A stretch of DNA of 7,718 nt from Ruminococcus difficilis (GCF_016680995.1 NZ_JAEQMG010000116.1:1-7718); one strand, 5' to 3'. Positions 1-5,644 are shown, counted from the first letter of the stretch. Notes: generated from the letters alone by a model not told the origin. Translations and numbers: made by a program.

Positions 1-509
1 ACGGGGAATGTAATTTTCACCAAGCCGACAGAGGTGTAAACACCCTCCAGCTTTTTGAATGCATGCAGAACCAAGTCGCTTGCCTTATAGAAAACGTTTT
101 CTTCATCCTCCGAAGTCAGCGCGACCGTGCAGTGCGGCACCCAGCAGTCGGGCTGCTTGTACCACGCCCATGCCGACGCTTCAAATTCCTGCATCAGCAC
201 GTAAAGCTCGCTGTGCAGCTCATATATGCTCCTCGTCATTATCGGTGACAGGAAGATCGTTTTCGTGTAGTTGAACATTCCGACGGCATCAAAGAGCGCA
301 GGGAATGTCTTATGGTCGTTTGCAAACTTTTCGAGCAGCTGTGCGCACCTGTCAACGTCAATATCATTGTAAACCGCCAATGTCACATGCGGTCTTGTTT
401 TCCATTCCAGATACTTCGTGCTTAGTCCCGCGTCGGCGATCTTTTGCGCCAAGCGCATGATTTTTTCTTCTGTTACTTTGTCAAAATACATCTCGATTGC
501 GTACATCAT
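1..509 (-). CDS. 2H phosphoesterase / 2'-5' RNA ligase-like protein (3' end cut by window edge)
   Basis: The reverse-strand frame is open from an ATG at 509 to the window edge, giving 169 visible residues without a stop. Two HxT motifs characterise the 2H superfamily: HVT at residues 41-43 (in RPHVTLAVY) and HCT at 126-128 (in VPHCTVAL). Their spacing of about 85 residues is normal for LigT/ThpR-type single-domain proteins. In that family the paired histidines act on 2'-5' or cyclic phosphodiester bonds in RNA or nucleotides; the substrate here cannot be told from sequence. It is soluble, with no signal peptide. A Shine-Dalgarno GAGGTG (519-524) lies nine bases before the first of two adjacent ATGs. 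It follows the EFR1 gene by 29 bases on the same strand and is probably cotranscribed. The usual length is about 170-190 residues, so only a short C-terminal piece is missing. Confidence 0.85.
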   Translation of the reverse strand, partial: MMYAIEMYFDKVTEEKIMRLAQKIADAGLSTKYLEWKTRPHVTLAVYNDIDVDRCAQLLEKFANDHKTFPALFDAVGMFNYTKTIFLSPIMTRSIYELHSELYVLMQEFEASAWAWYKQPDCWVPHCTVALTSEDEENVFYKASDLVLHAFKKLEGVYTSVGLVKITFP

Positions 510-538
510 TTACACTAACACCTCGTTTTCAATATTTT

Positions 539-1279
539 TTACGGATGATGATACTGCCCGTGGCGCTTGGTTTTGCCGTCGCCGTACTGAATGGAGAATT
601 TCGGGCACAGGTGCAGACAGCGCAGGCATAGCGTGCAGTGCTCCTTTGTCCAGACTGGCTTGCCGTTTTGGATTTTGATTGCCTGCACAGGGCATTGCTT
701 GGCGCACAGGCCGCATCCGATACAAGAATCTTCAACATAGAAATTGCTCGTCCTGCGCGCTTTCAGATACATTTTATCCGACAACGTGCGGACAAAATAC
801 GGCGCTTTAGGCGTGGCGTGGTTGCCATTCACCCTCGCTTTGATATTTTCAATCAACTCCGCAAGTTTATTATCGGCTTCAACATTTTGACGGCGCACCT
901 TTTCGGCGTCGCTCAGGTCAAACATCGGCGTCCAGTTGTCAGGCATTTTAAGGCTGAATGCAGCGTTGAGATCAATGCCCTTCTTTTGCAAAAGTTTCTT
1001 CGCGTCCGTTCCGCTGCAGCCCGGTGTTGTGCCGTAGGTCGCAATGGCGAAAGCGTAGATTTCTCCCTCTGCGGTTATGTTGGCTTTCTCCAGAAACTCG
1101 CGCATGATGGCGGGTACCTCCCAAAAGTGTGTTGGAAATACAATGCCGAAAATCTCACCTTTTTTCAAAGCAATTTTGCCGTCGCTGTCCTCAACAGAAA
1201 CCGCCTTGTCATCGACCGCCGACGCGATTTGTTCGGCAACATATTGGCAGTTTCCCGTTCCGCTAAAATAGATTATCAT
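539..1279 (-). CDS. EFR1-type protein: flavodoxin-like domain fused to a 2x[4Fe-4S] ferredoxin domain
   Basis: This 246-residue cytoplasmic redox protein opens with a flavodoxin-type FMN phosphate loop (SGTGN, residues 6-10). It ends in a bacterial ferredoxin module with two complete CxxCxxCxxxCP clusters: cysteines 186/189/192/196 and 215/218/221/225. That architecture defines the EFR1 family of anaerobic Firmicutes, thought to move electrons between flavin and iron-sulfur centres; the partner is not evident. The frame can be extended to an ATG at 1366, but the FMN strand (MIIYFSGTGN) normally begins the protein, and an AAAGGA-type ribosome site lies about seven bases before ATG 1279. Another ATG at 1297 also has an AGGA upstream, so the start could be six codons longer. 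No ribosome site precedes ATG 1366. It lies 94 bases after the CPBP protease gene and 29 before the 2H phosphoesterase. Confidence 0.9.
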   Translation of the reverse strand: MIIYFSGTGNCQYVAEQIASAVDDKAVSVEDSDGKIALKKGEIFGIVFPTHFWEVPAIMREFLEKANITAEGEIYAFAIATYGTTPGCSGTDAKKLLQKKGIDLNAAFSLKMPDNWTPMFDLSDAEKVRRQNVEADNKLAELIENIKARVNGNHATPKAPYFVRTLSDKMYLKARRTSNFYVEDSCIGCGLCAKQCPVQAIKIQNGKPVWTKEHCTLCLRCLHLCPKFSIQYGDGKTKRHGQYHHP

Positions 1280-1373
1280 CCGTATGCTTCCTTTCATTTC
1301 TTGTTTCCTGATAAATTGATTCTCGGATTCGGGTGATTCGTCACTGGAATAACGTTCAACAGTCATAAAATCA

Positions 1374-2048
1374 CTAATAGAACAAACACGTCAGCAAATC
1401 CCAATACATATGCAGGGTAATCGGGATCCAGATGCTTTTGCTTTTTATAAATGACCAACTGAAAATGACGCTCAATATGGGCACACACAAGAAATTCAGA
1501 CTTGTGAAACTATCAATAAACATTCCGTTTGCTATCCAGATCGGGAAATGGATCAGCAGAAACATGACCGCATTGATAATTATCGGCAGCCATTTTCTTT
1601 TTTCGCTGACGGAAACATTCAACAGCCAGCCGCGAAAAACCATCTCTTCCGTAATACCTACAAAAAGAACATCAATCAAATCGCTGCAGCTGAAGCTGTC
1701 GCTGACAGCCAATCCGCCTTTACGAATAAAAGTGCCAATAATCAAATAAACAGTAAAAACCAGATATACAGGGATATATTTAAGGAGCTTCACCCGATTT
1801 GTAAACATATCCTTTAATCCGATATATACTTCATCCCTGAAATACCGCACTAAACAAACCGCAGGCAAAACCCAGACCAGAACTTTAACGATTCCTTCTG
1901 TTATGAATGAAAGAATAACCTCGTCGGAAACAACACTTCCGACCGCGCTTCTGCCGAATAATTCCCACAACGCCCAGACTCCGTAAAAAACGAGAGAATA
2001 AATAATTATTATCGGTATTTTCGCTTTCTTTTCTGTTTTTACTTTCAA
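1374..2048 (-). CDS. CPBP family intramembrane metalloprotease (CAAX/Abi type), TTG start
   Basis: This 224-residue, strongly hydrophobic protein has about five or six membrane segments (roughly residues 11-29, 44-68, 90-108, 155-176 and 185-205). All three CPBP motifs are present: EExxxR (E134, E135, R139 in TEEMVFRGW), FxxxH (F163, H167) and a C-terminal HxxxD (H213, D217), where Asn is common at the last position. These residues form the metal and catalytic site of Rce1-like glutamic/metallo proteases in the membrane. Family roles include prenyl-protein processing, bacteriocin self-immunity and anchoring; none is specified here. The open frame extends back to 2273, but that part overlaps the lyase gene in another frame and is hydrophilic, so it is spurious. 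AGGAG nine bases before TTG 2048 fixes the start, 32 bases after the lyase stop. The gene looks AT-richer than its neighbours, which may indicate separate acquisition. Confidence 0.88.
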   Translation of the reverse strand: MKVKTEKKAKIPIIIIYSLVFYGVWALWELFGRSAVGSVVSDEVILSFITEGIVKVLVWVLPAVCLVRYFRDEVYIGLKDMFTNRVKLLKYIPVYLVFTVYLIIGTFIRKGGLAVSDSFSCSDLIDVLFVGITEEMVFRGWLLNVSVSEKRKWLPIIINAVMFLLIHFPIWIANGMFIDSFTSLNFLCVPILSVIFSWSFIKSKSIWIPITLHMYWDLLTCLFY

Positions 2049-2080
2049 TATTATGATCTCCTGAATTCCGATTTGCTCTT

Positions 2081-3298
2081 CTATTTCAAAAACACATATT
2101 TCTTCAATCTGTCCATCGCTTCCGTTACAAGCGAATGCGGCAGCGCGAGATTCATTCGGATTCCCCACGGATCGTGGAACGGCGCGCCCTGCTGCCACGC
2201 TACGCCGACGTCCCAGCCTCTTTGAATCAAATCGTCTATCCCGATTCCGTGCCGCTTGCAGTAAGCCTCGCAATGCAGGAACAGCATATAGGTTCCCTCG
2301 GGCTTTGATACCTCAACGCCGTCAAATTCGTTTTGAATAAACGAAAAAGCATCGTTGACATTCTCGGACAGCACCTTGCACAGCTCATCCACCCAAAGGT
2401 GTCCTTCAGGCATGTACGCGCCGATTAGAGCGTGCATTGACAGCACGTTCATCGAATTGTAGTGGCTCATATCCGATTGCTTTCTCATTCTGTCTCTGAG
2501 GTAATCGCTATAGATGACGTGATAGCTTCCGATCAAGCCCGCAAGATTAAAGGTCTTGCTGGGCGCGTAAACGGCTATAGTTCTGTTTTTCGCGTCATCG
2601 GAAATGCTCTGAGTAGGAATGTGCCTGTGTCCGTTGAGGAGAATGTCCGACCATATTTCGTCGGAGATGACAACGCACTGATTTTTGCGGAATATCTCCA
2701 TCGCTTTTTCAAGCTCATCCTGTTTCCATACTCTGCCGCAGGGATTGTGCGGACTGCAAAGGATGACAAGGTGAATGCGGTTCTTTCGTATGCGTTTGTC
2801 CATATCCTCATAGTCCATCCGCCATACGCCGTTTTTGTCCTTCCTCAGCGGGCTCAGCTCGGCGACTCTGCCTGTATTTTCCAACACATGTGTAAAGCCG
2901 ATATAGGTGGGGCTGTGCAGCAATATCTTCTCGCCGGGTGTGGTGAACGCCTGAATAGCCGTGCTGACGCAGCCGAGCACGCCGTTTTCGTAGCCGATGT
3001 TTTGGGCGCTCAAGCCCGTTACACCGTTGCGCTTTTCGTGCCAGCCGATGATGCTGTCGTAATATTCCTTTGTGGGGATGTAGTAACCGTAGGCAGGGTG
3101 TTCTGCTCTTTTGATGATTTCCTGCGGGATCGTGGGGACTGTGGGAAAATTCATATCAGCTACCCACATAGGGATAGCCGAAAAGCCGTCCTTCGGTTTT
3201 GTCGGAACAACCGCCCAACTGACGTAAGCGCCGATCGCGTCAACCGCCAATGCGTCCTTACCGCTGCGATCCATAATGGTTGTAAAATCGTAAGTCAT
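2081..3298 (-). CDS. patB: PatB/MalY-type PLP-dependent C-S lyase (cystathionine beta-lyase-like aminotransferase fold)
   Basis: This 405-residue fold-type I PLP enzyme matches the MalY/PatB group. The opening YDFTTIMDRSG is the family's usual N-terminus, followed by the substrate-loop region WVADMNFPT. The PLP-binding residues are visible: Asn185 in SPHNPCGRVW, Asp213 in SDEIW, the Schiff-base Lys248 in APSKTFNLAG, and the carboxylate-binding Arg381 in GIRMNLALP. Family members cleave the C-S bond of cystathionine or cysteine conjugates to give a thiol, pyruvate and ammonia, or act as aminotransferases; the cytoplasm is the expected location. A GTG at 3313 could add five residues, but ATG 3298 has GGGGTG seven bases upstream and aligns with the family start. 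It is the first gene of a four-gene minus-strand run with its own promoter (3332-3360). No frameshift or missing key residue was seen. Confidence 0.93.
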   Translation of the reverse strand: MTYDFTTIMDRSGKDALAVDAIGAYVSWAVVPTKPKDGFSAIPMWVADMNFPTVPTIPQEIIKRAEHPAYGYYIPTKEYYDSIIGWHEKRNGVTGLSAQNIGYENGVLGCVSTAIQAFTTPGEKILLHSPTYIGFTHVLENTGRVAELSPLRKDKNGVWRMDYEDMDKRIRKNRIHLVILCSPHNPCGRVWKQDELEKAMEIFRKNQCVVISDEIWSDILLNGHRHIPTQSISDDAKNRTIAVYAPSKTFNLAGLIGSYHVIYSDYLRDRMRKQSDMSHYNSMNVLSMHALIGAYMPEGHLWVDELCKVLSENVNDAFSFIQNEFDGVEVSKPEGTYMLFLHCEAYCKRHGIGIDDLIQRGWDVGVAWQQGAPFHDPWGIRMNLALPHSLVTEAMDRLKKYVFLK

Positions 3299-3331
3299 AA
3301 CCGTACACCCCACAGAAATTTTCTATGTTTT

Positions 3332-3360
3332 ATCATAACAGAAAGCCGCGCAGTTGTCCA
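3332..3360 (-). promoter_or_regulatory. sigma-A promoter of the patB-CPBP-EFR1-2H run
   Basis: On the minus strand TGGACA (3355-3360) and TATGAT (3332-3337) are separated by exactly 17 bases. Each differs from consensus at one position. Transcription should begin near 3325, giving a leader of about 25 bases before ATG 3298. No other comparable pair lies between the recombinase remnant and patB. Confidence 0.7.
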
Positions 3361-3383
3361 TAACCGGCGCGGGAAAACTTTCT
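3340..3383. promoter_or_regulatory. Interrupted dyad over the -35 region (candidate operator)
   Basis: AGAAAG-CCGCGC (3340-3351) is mirrored by GCGCGG (3367-3372) and CTTTCT (3378-3383). The two arm pairs share nearly the same centre (about 3359-3361), which falls on the -35 hexamer of the patB promoter. It lies upstream of the predicted transcription start, so it would act as DNA, not as an RNA hairpin. No regulator gene is adjacent, and the binding protein is unknown. Confidence 0.4.
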
Positions 3384-3461
3384 GTATGGGGATTTTTATT
3401 ACCTTGTATGGATAACAACCCTCCGTGTGATTCCGGTGATTTTCTATTTATTTCATCTTAA

Positions 3462-3776
3462 TCAAATATCACCAATAGTGCAAATGCCTTCAATTTCAAA
3501 AATGACGCTGACAGGATGCGGCAATTCAGATAATTCTTTGATAACTATCAAGCTGTCAGACAGTGATTGACAGAACTGACTGATGCTCTTTGTGATAATC
3601 AAATCAATCTTTCCTGATTTACAATCCGAGATTAGATTATTGAAAGACTCATGGTTTTGATTTGGGTTTCCATCTACAAACACATCGTCGCTGTAAATAT
3701 CAATTAATTTCCAATTGGGATGTTCCCGTATTAAATTTTTATAATGATTCGCTTGATTTTCAAAAGAATCCTTCAA
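3462..3776 (-). pseudogene. Degenerate serine recombinase (resolvase-domain) fragment
   Basis: The 104-residue frame, opened only by a TTG at 3776, resembles the middle of the resolvase catalytic domain of large serine recombinases. It contains SFENQANHYKNLI, PNWKLIDIYSDD, FNNLISDCKSGKIDLIITKS and a VIFEIEGICT tail corresponding to the usual FEKENINT. Family knowledge: active members have a nucleophilic Ser in an N-terminal YxRVS motif and Arg residues in SRFARN. Here the second motif reads SQFCQS, so both arginines are gone. The frame stays open upstream to about 3826 and reads AIYSRTLS at the normal distance from SFENQ, but with Leu where the catalytic Ser belongs and no start codon. The C-terminal recombinase and DNA-binding domains are absent after the TGA at 3462. 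It is most likely a dead relic of an integrative element; a short expressed, repurposed protein is possible but has no visible ribosome site. Confidence 0.75.
3715..3745 (+). promoter_or_regulatory. Weak candidate promoter for the fucO-type gene
   Basis: TTGGGA (3715-3720) and a perfect TATAAT (3740-3745) are separated by 19 bases on the plus strand, within the recombinase relic. The spacing is long and the -35 matches four of six positions, so this is only the best available candidate upstream of 3794/3818. Confidence 0.25.
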
Positions 3777-3793
3777 GGCGGAGCCGTTTGATA

Positions 3794-3811
3794 ATGTGCG
3801 GGAATAAATAG
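3794..3811 (+). other. Five-codon leader frame (MCGNK-stop) in frame with fucO
   Basis: ATG 3794 has GGAG (3780-3783) ten bases upstream, the only convincing ribosome site near the gene. It reads five codons and stops at TAG 3809-3811. After two more in-frame codons (Leu-Asn) comes ATG 3818. FucO proteins carry about eight to ten residues before this point, so this could be the ancestral start interrupted by a nonsense change, or a mini-cistron that feeds ribosomes to ATG 3818 by reinitiation. Confidence 0.4.
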
Positions 3812-3817
3812 CTAAAC

Positions 3818-4942
3818 ATGGTTTCCCACCACGGAAAGGGAGCGATTAAGGAAATTCCCTCAATCGCAAAAACAAAGGGCTTCAAGCATATTTTTGTATG
3901 CTCCGACCCCGACCTCATCAAATTTGGCGTGACAGCCAAGGTGACCAACTTGCTCGACGAGGCGGGTATTGCGTACACCGTTTATTCCGGCATCAAGCCC
4001 AACCCGACCATTGAAAACGTCAAGGACGGAATCGAGGCATTCAAGGCTTGCGGGGCGGATTCTATCATCACGATTGGCGGCGGTTCATCCATGGATACCG
4101 CAAAGGCAATCGGTGTCATTATTACGAATCCCGAATTTGAGGACGTCCGTTCTCTTGAGGATGTGGCTCCGACAAAGAATCACGCGGTCCCGACCATTGC
4201 GGTACCTACAACAGCAGGCACAGCGGCGGAGGTTACTATCAACTACGTTATCACCGACACCGAAAAAGAGCGCAAGTTTGTCTGCGTTGACGAACACGAC
4301 ATTCCTGAGGTTGCAATCGTTGACCCCGATATGATGTCCTCTATGCCGAAGGACTTGACAGCGGCAACAGGTATGGACGCGCTGACACACGCCATTGAGG
4401 GCTACACCACTAAAGCAGCGTGGGAAATGACAGATATGTTCCACCTCGAGGCGATCCGCCTGATCTCAAAGCACCTGCGCGGTGCGGTTGACAACATTCC
4501 CGAAAACTGCGAGGGGATGGCTATGGCACAGTATGTCGCGGGAATGGGCTTCTCCAATGTCGGTCTGGGAATTGCGCATTCCATCGCGCATACCCTCGGC
4601 GCGCATTACGACACACCTCACGGTGTTGCCTGCGCGATGATGCTCCCGATTGTAATGGAGTACAATCAAGAATACACAGGTGAAAAATTCCGTGAAATCG
4701 CTCGCGCTATGGGTGTTGAAGGCGTTGACGATATGTCGCAGGACGAGTACAGAAAAGCGGCGATTGACGCGGTGAAGAAGCTTTCCAGTGATGTCGGAAT
4801 CCCCGAGAAGAACGAGAGGGTTAAGGCAGAGGATTTGGATGTCCTCGCCGCCGACGCTTTTGCCGATGCTTGCCGTCCGGGAAATCCGAGGGATACAAGC
4901 GTTGAGGACTTAAAAGAGCTGTATAAAAAAATTATGGTTTAA
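3818..4942 (+). CDS. fucO: Iron-containing alcohol dehydrogenase, lactaldehyde reductase (FucO) type, N-terminus shortened
   Basis: This 374-residue group III iron-dependent alcohol dehydrogenase carries the FucO signatures. GGGSSMDTAK (87-96) is the NAD-binding turn, TTAGTAAEVTINYVI (131-145) is characteristic of lactaldehyde reductases, and the metal ligands are Asp187, His191 (GMDALTHAIEGY), His254 (GIAHSIAH) and His268 (TPHGVA). FucO enzymes reduce lactaldehyde to 1,2-propanediol with NADH in anaerobic fucose or rhamnose breakdown; related enzymes handle other short aldehydes and diols, so the substrate is inferred. No fucose or rhamnose genes are in view. The C-terminus (GNPRDTSVEDLKELY) is intact. 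The N-terminus starts directly at the VSHHGKGAI segment, about eight or nine residues short of the family. ATG 3818 has no good ribosome site, and an in-frame TAG lies two codons upstream. The catalytic parts are complete, so it may still work if translated. Confidence 0.9.
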   Translation: MVSHHGKGAIKEIPSIAKTKGFKHIFVCSDPDLIKFGVTAKVTNLLDEAGIAYTVYSGIKPNPTIENVKDGIEAFKACGADSIITIGGGSSMDTAKAIGVIITNPEFEDVRSLEDVAPTKNHAVPTIAVPTTAGTAAEVTINYVITDTEKERKFVCVDEHDIPEVAIVDPDMMSSMPKDLTAATGMDALTHAIEGYTTKAAWEMTDMFHLEAIRLISKHLRGAVDNIPENCEGMAMAQYVAGMGFSNVGLGIAHSIAHTLGAHYDTPHGVACAMMLPIVMEYNQEYTGEKFREIARAMGVEGVDDMSQDEYRKAAIDAVKKLSSDVGIPEKNERVKAEDLDVLAADAFADACRPGNPRDTSVEDLKELYKKIMV

Positions 4943-4977
4943 TATGCAATAATCTTAAATGACTCTCAAATCTATGG

Positions 4978-5094
4978 TCTAAACGATAACCCCAATATCT
5001 AAACGATAGCCGAAGGTCTAAACTTTTCCTACCATAAACCTAAACGATAGCTTTCAAAAGTCTAAACGATAGCTCCGATGGTCTAAACGATAGG
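4978..5094. repeat. Six direct repeats of (T/C)CTAAACGATAGC at about 21-bp spacing; transposon-end-like
   Basis: Copies start at 4978, 4998, 5017, 5039, 5061 and 5082, with steps of 20, 19, 22, 22 and 21 bases, so all lie on about the same helix face. Copies 1, 2, 4, 5 and 6 keep the CTAAACGATA core; copy 3 keeps only TCTAAAC. Copies 1 and 6 share a 15-base stretch (ATGGTCTAAACGATA). The linkers differ in sequence, and too short and irregular for CRISPR spacers. Helically phased repeats beside a truncated reading frame resemble the multiple transposase-binding sites at the ends of IS21-, Mu- or Tn7-like elements. Iterons or an operator array are alternatives. The outermost copy is preceded by TG (4975-4976), compatible with the TG/CA termini of such elements. 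Confidence 0.8.
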
Positions 5095-5208
5095 TCTTTC
5101 ATTATTATAAACATCAAATCTTGATAGTTCTAAATCCTTAAAACTACGCTTATCCCATGTTTTTAAATATGCGCCATATGTTCCTGTTGTATTGGAAACG
5201 GACGGTAA
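5083..5208 (-). pseudogene. C-terminal coding remnant (41 codons), probably of a mobile-element protein
   Basis: Reverse-strand translation from 5208 reads protein-like sequence containing NTTGTYGAYLKTWDKRSF, then KDLELSRF, ending ERPIV and TAG. An in-frame TAG (5209-5211) lies immediately upstream, there is no start codon, and the upstream DNA is a terminator hairpin, so only the tail of a gene survives. Its last codons and stop (5083-5094) are formed by the sixth copy of the 21-bp-spaced repeat. A gene ending inside its own element's terminal repeats is typical of transposons. I do not recognise the family. A chance open frame cannot be excluded at this length, but the composition (W, Y, K, D-rich) looks like real protein. 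The plus-strand frame through the same bases is less convincing. Confidence 0.45.
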
Positions 5209-5234
5209 CTATACTTTGCATATATATAATAAAC

Positions 5235-5271
5235 AGCTCCCGAGGCTTCAATAACTTCGGGAGCTTTTTTT
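5235..5271 (+). terminator. Rho-independent terminator, probably of the fucO transcript
   Basis: An 11-bp stem AGCTCCCGAGG / CTTCGGGAGCT with one G-T pair and a 9-base loop is followed on the plus strand by seven Ts (5265-5271). The only plus-strand gene upstream is fucO, which ends 292 bases earlier; the repeats and the coding remnant lie between. On the minus strand the downstream side (GTTTATTATAT) is less regular, so activity there would be weaker. Confidence 0.8.
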
Positions 5272-5400
5272 ACTGTGTATTTTCTGTGTAGAATATGTCT
5301 TTTTAAGTATCTTCAACTGTCTGCAACTGTCATTGATAAAATCGAACTTTTGCCCATCGATTTGTTCAGTGTTTATGCGGTTTTCGGCTGTTTACGGCAA

Positions 5401-5430
5401 AAGAAAAAGCCCTGATTTCAAATCAGAGCT
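5401..5430 (-). terminator. Rho-independent terminator after tRNA-Pro
   Basis: On the minus strand AGCTCTGATT and AATCAGGGCT form a 10-bp stem (one G-T pair) with a 3-base loop. It is followed by TTTTTCTTTT. It begins one base after the encoded CCA of tRNA-Pro, and so closes the tRNA transcript. Confidence 0.85.
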
Positions 5431-5431
5431 T

Positions 5432-5508
5432 TGGTCGAGGTGACAAGATTCGAACTTGCGACCCCATCGTCCCGAACGATGTGCGCTACCAAACTGCGCT
5501 ACACCTCG
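5432..5508 (-). tRNA. tRNA-Pro (anticodon CGG), CCA encoded
   Basis: The minus-strand sequence folds into a complete cloverleaf. The acceptor stem is CGAGGTG/CACCTCG, and the D arm is GCGC-AGTTTGGTA-GCGC. The anticodon stem CATCG/CGATG encloses TTCGGGA with anticodon CGG, which reads proline codon CCG. The T arm GCAAG-TTCGAAT-CTTGT carries the invariant TTCGA. The discriminator is A at 5435, and CCA is templated at 5432-5434. It has no room for a promoter of its own: 31 bases separate it from tRNA-Gln, and they are filled by a terminator hairpin. Confidence 0.96.
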
Positions 5509-5537
5509 AAAAAAACAGCCTCGAGAAACTCGAGGCT
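5509..5537 (-). terminator. Intrinsic terminator between tRNA-Gln and tRNA-Pro
   Basis: A perfect 9-bp stem AGCCTCGAG / CTCGAGGCT with a TTT loop is followed on the minus strand by G and seven Ts (5515-5509). It starts two bases after the CCA of tRNA-Gln, and its last T touches the first base of tRNA-Pro. Reading in the plus direction gives only four Ts, so the minus strand is the functional one. Confidence 0.8.
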
Positions 5538-5539
5538 TT

Positions 5540-5613
5540 TGGCAGCGGAATAGGGATTCGAACCCCAACAAACAGAGTCAGAGTCTGTCGTGCTACCGTT
5601 ACACCATTCCGCT
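5540..5613 (-). tRNA. tRNA-Gln (anticodon CTG), CCA encoded
   Basis: The minus-strand cloverleaf has acceptor stem AGCGGAA/TTCCGCT. The D arm contains GTGTAACGGTAGCAC. The anticodon stem ACAGA/TCTGT encloses CTCTGAC with anticodon CTG, which reads glutamine codon CAG. The T loop is TTCGAAT, the discriminator is G (5543), and a templated CCA occupies 5540-5542. It is first in the tRNA transcript, preceded by a near-perfect promoter and followed at once by a terminator. Confidence 0.96.
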
Positions 5614-5644
5614 ATGTGTTTGCATCCCGTATGCAACAGTAGTT

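Noticed and set aside
638..1336. Long plus-strand open frame (232 codons) opposite the EFR1 gene
   Set aside because: It is antisense to a gene with clear family motifs. Its own translation shows no domain and it has no ribosome site.
1280..1366. N-terminal extension of EFR1 to ATG 1366
   Set aside because: Family proteins begin at the FMN-loop strand, no ribosome site precedes 1366, and ATG 1279 has one.
2049..2273. N-terminal extension of the CPBP frame to 2273
   Set aside because: It overlaps patB by nearly 200 bases in another frame and is arginine-rich and unlike the family. TTG 2048 has an AGGAG ribosome site.
2462..3415. Plus-strand open frame of 317 codons opposite patB
   Set aside because: It is a shadow of the lyase gene, which has all PLP-site motifs on the other strand. 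The frame also runs through the patB promoter.
4978..5094. CRISPR array
   Set aside because: The conserved unit is only about 11-13 bases, the linkers are about 6-15 bases and irregular, and no cas gene is present.
5106..5253. Plus-strand open frame reading YAPYVPVVLETDGNYTL through 5160-5250
   Set aside because: It ends inside the terminator stem and lies opposite the better minus-strand coding tail. It has no start with a ribosome site.
5314..5330. Direct repeat CAACTGT x2 spaced 10 bases
   Set aside because: It is too short and isolated to support a binding site or attachment site.
5432..5460. tRNA-Pro 3' end as an integration (att) site
   Set aside because: No second copy of the tRNA 3' segment was seen in the window and no intact integrase is adjacent.
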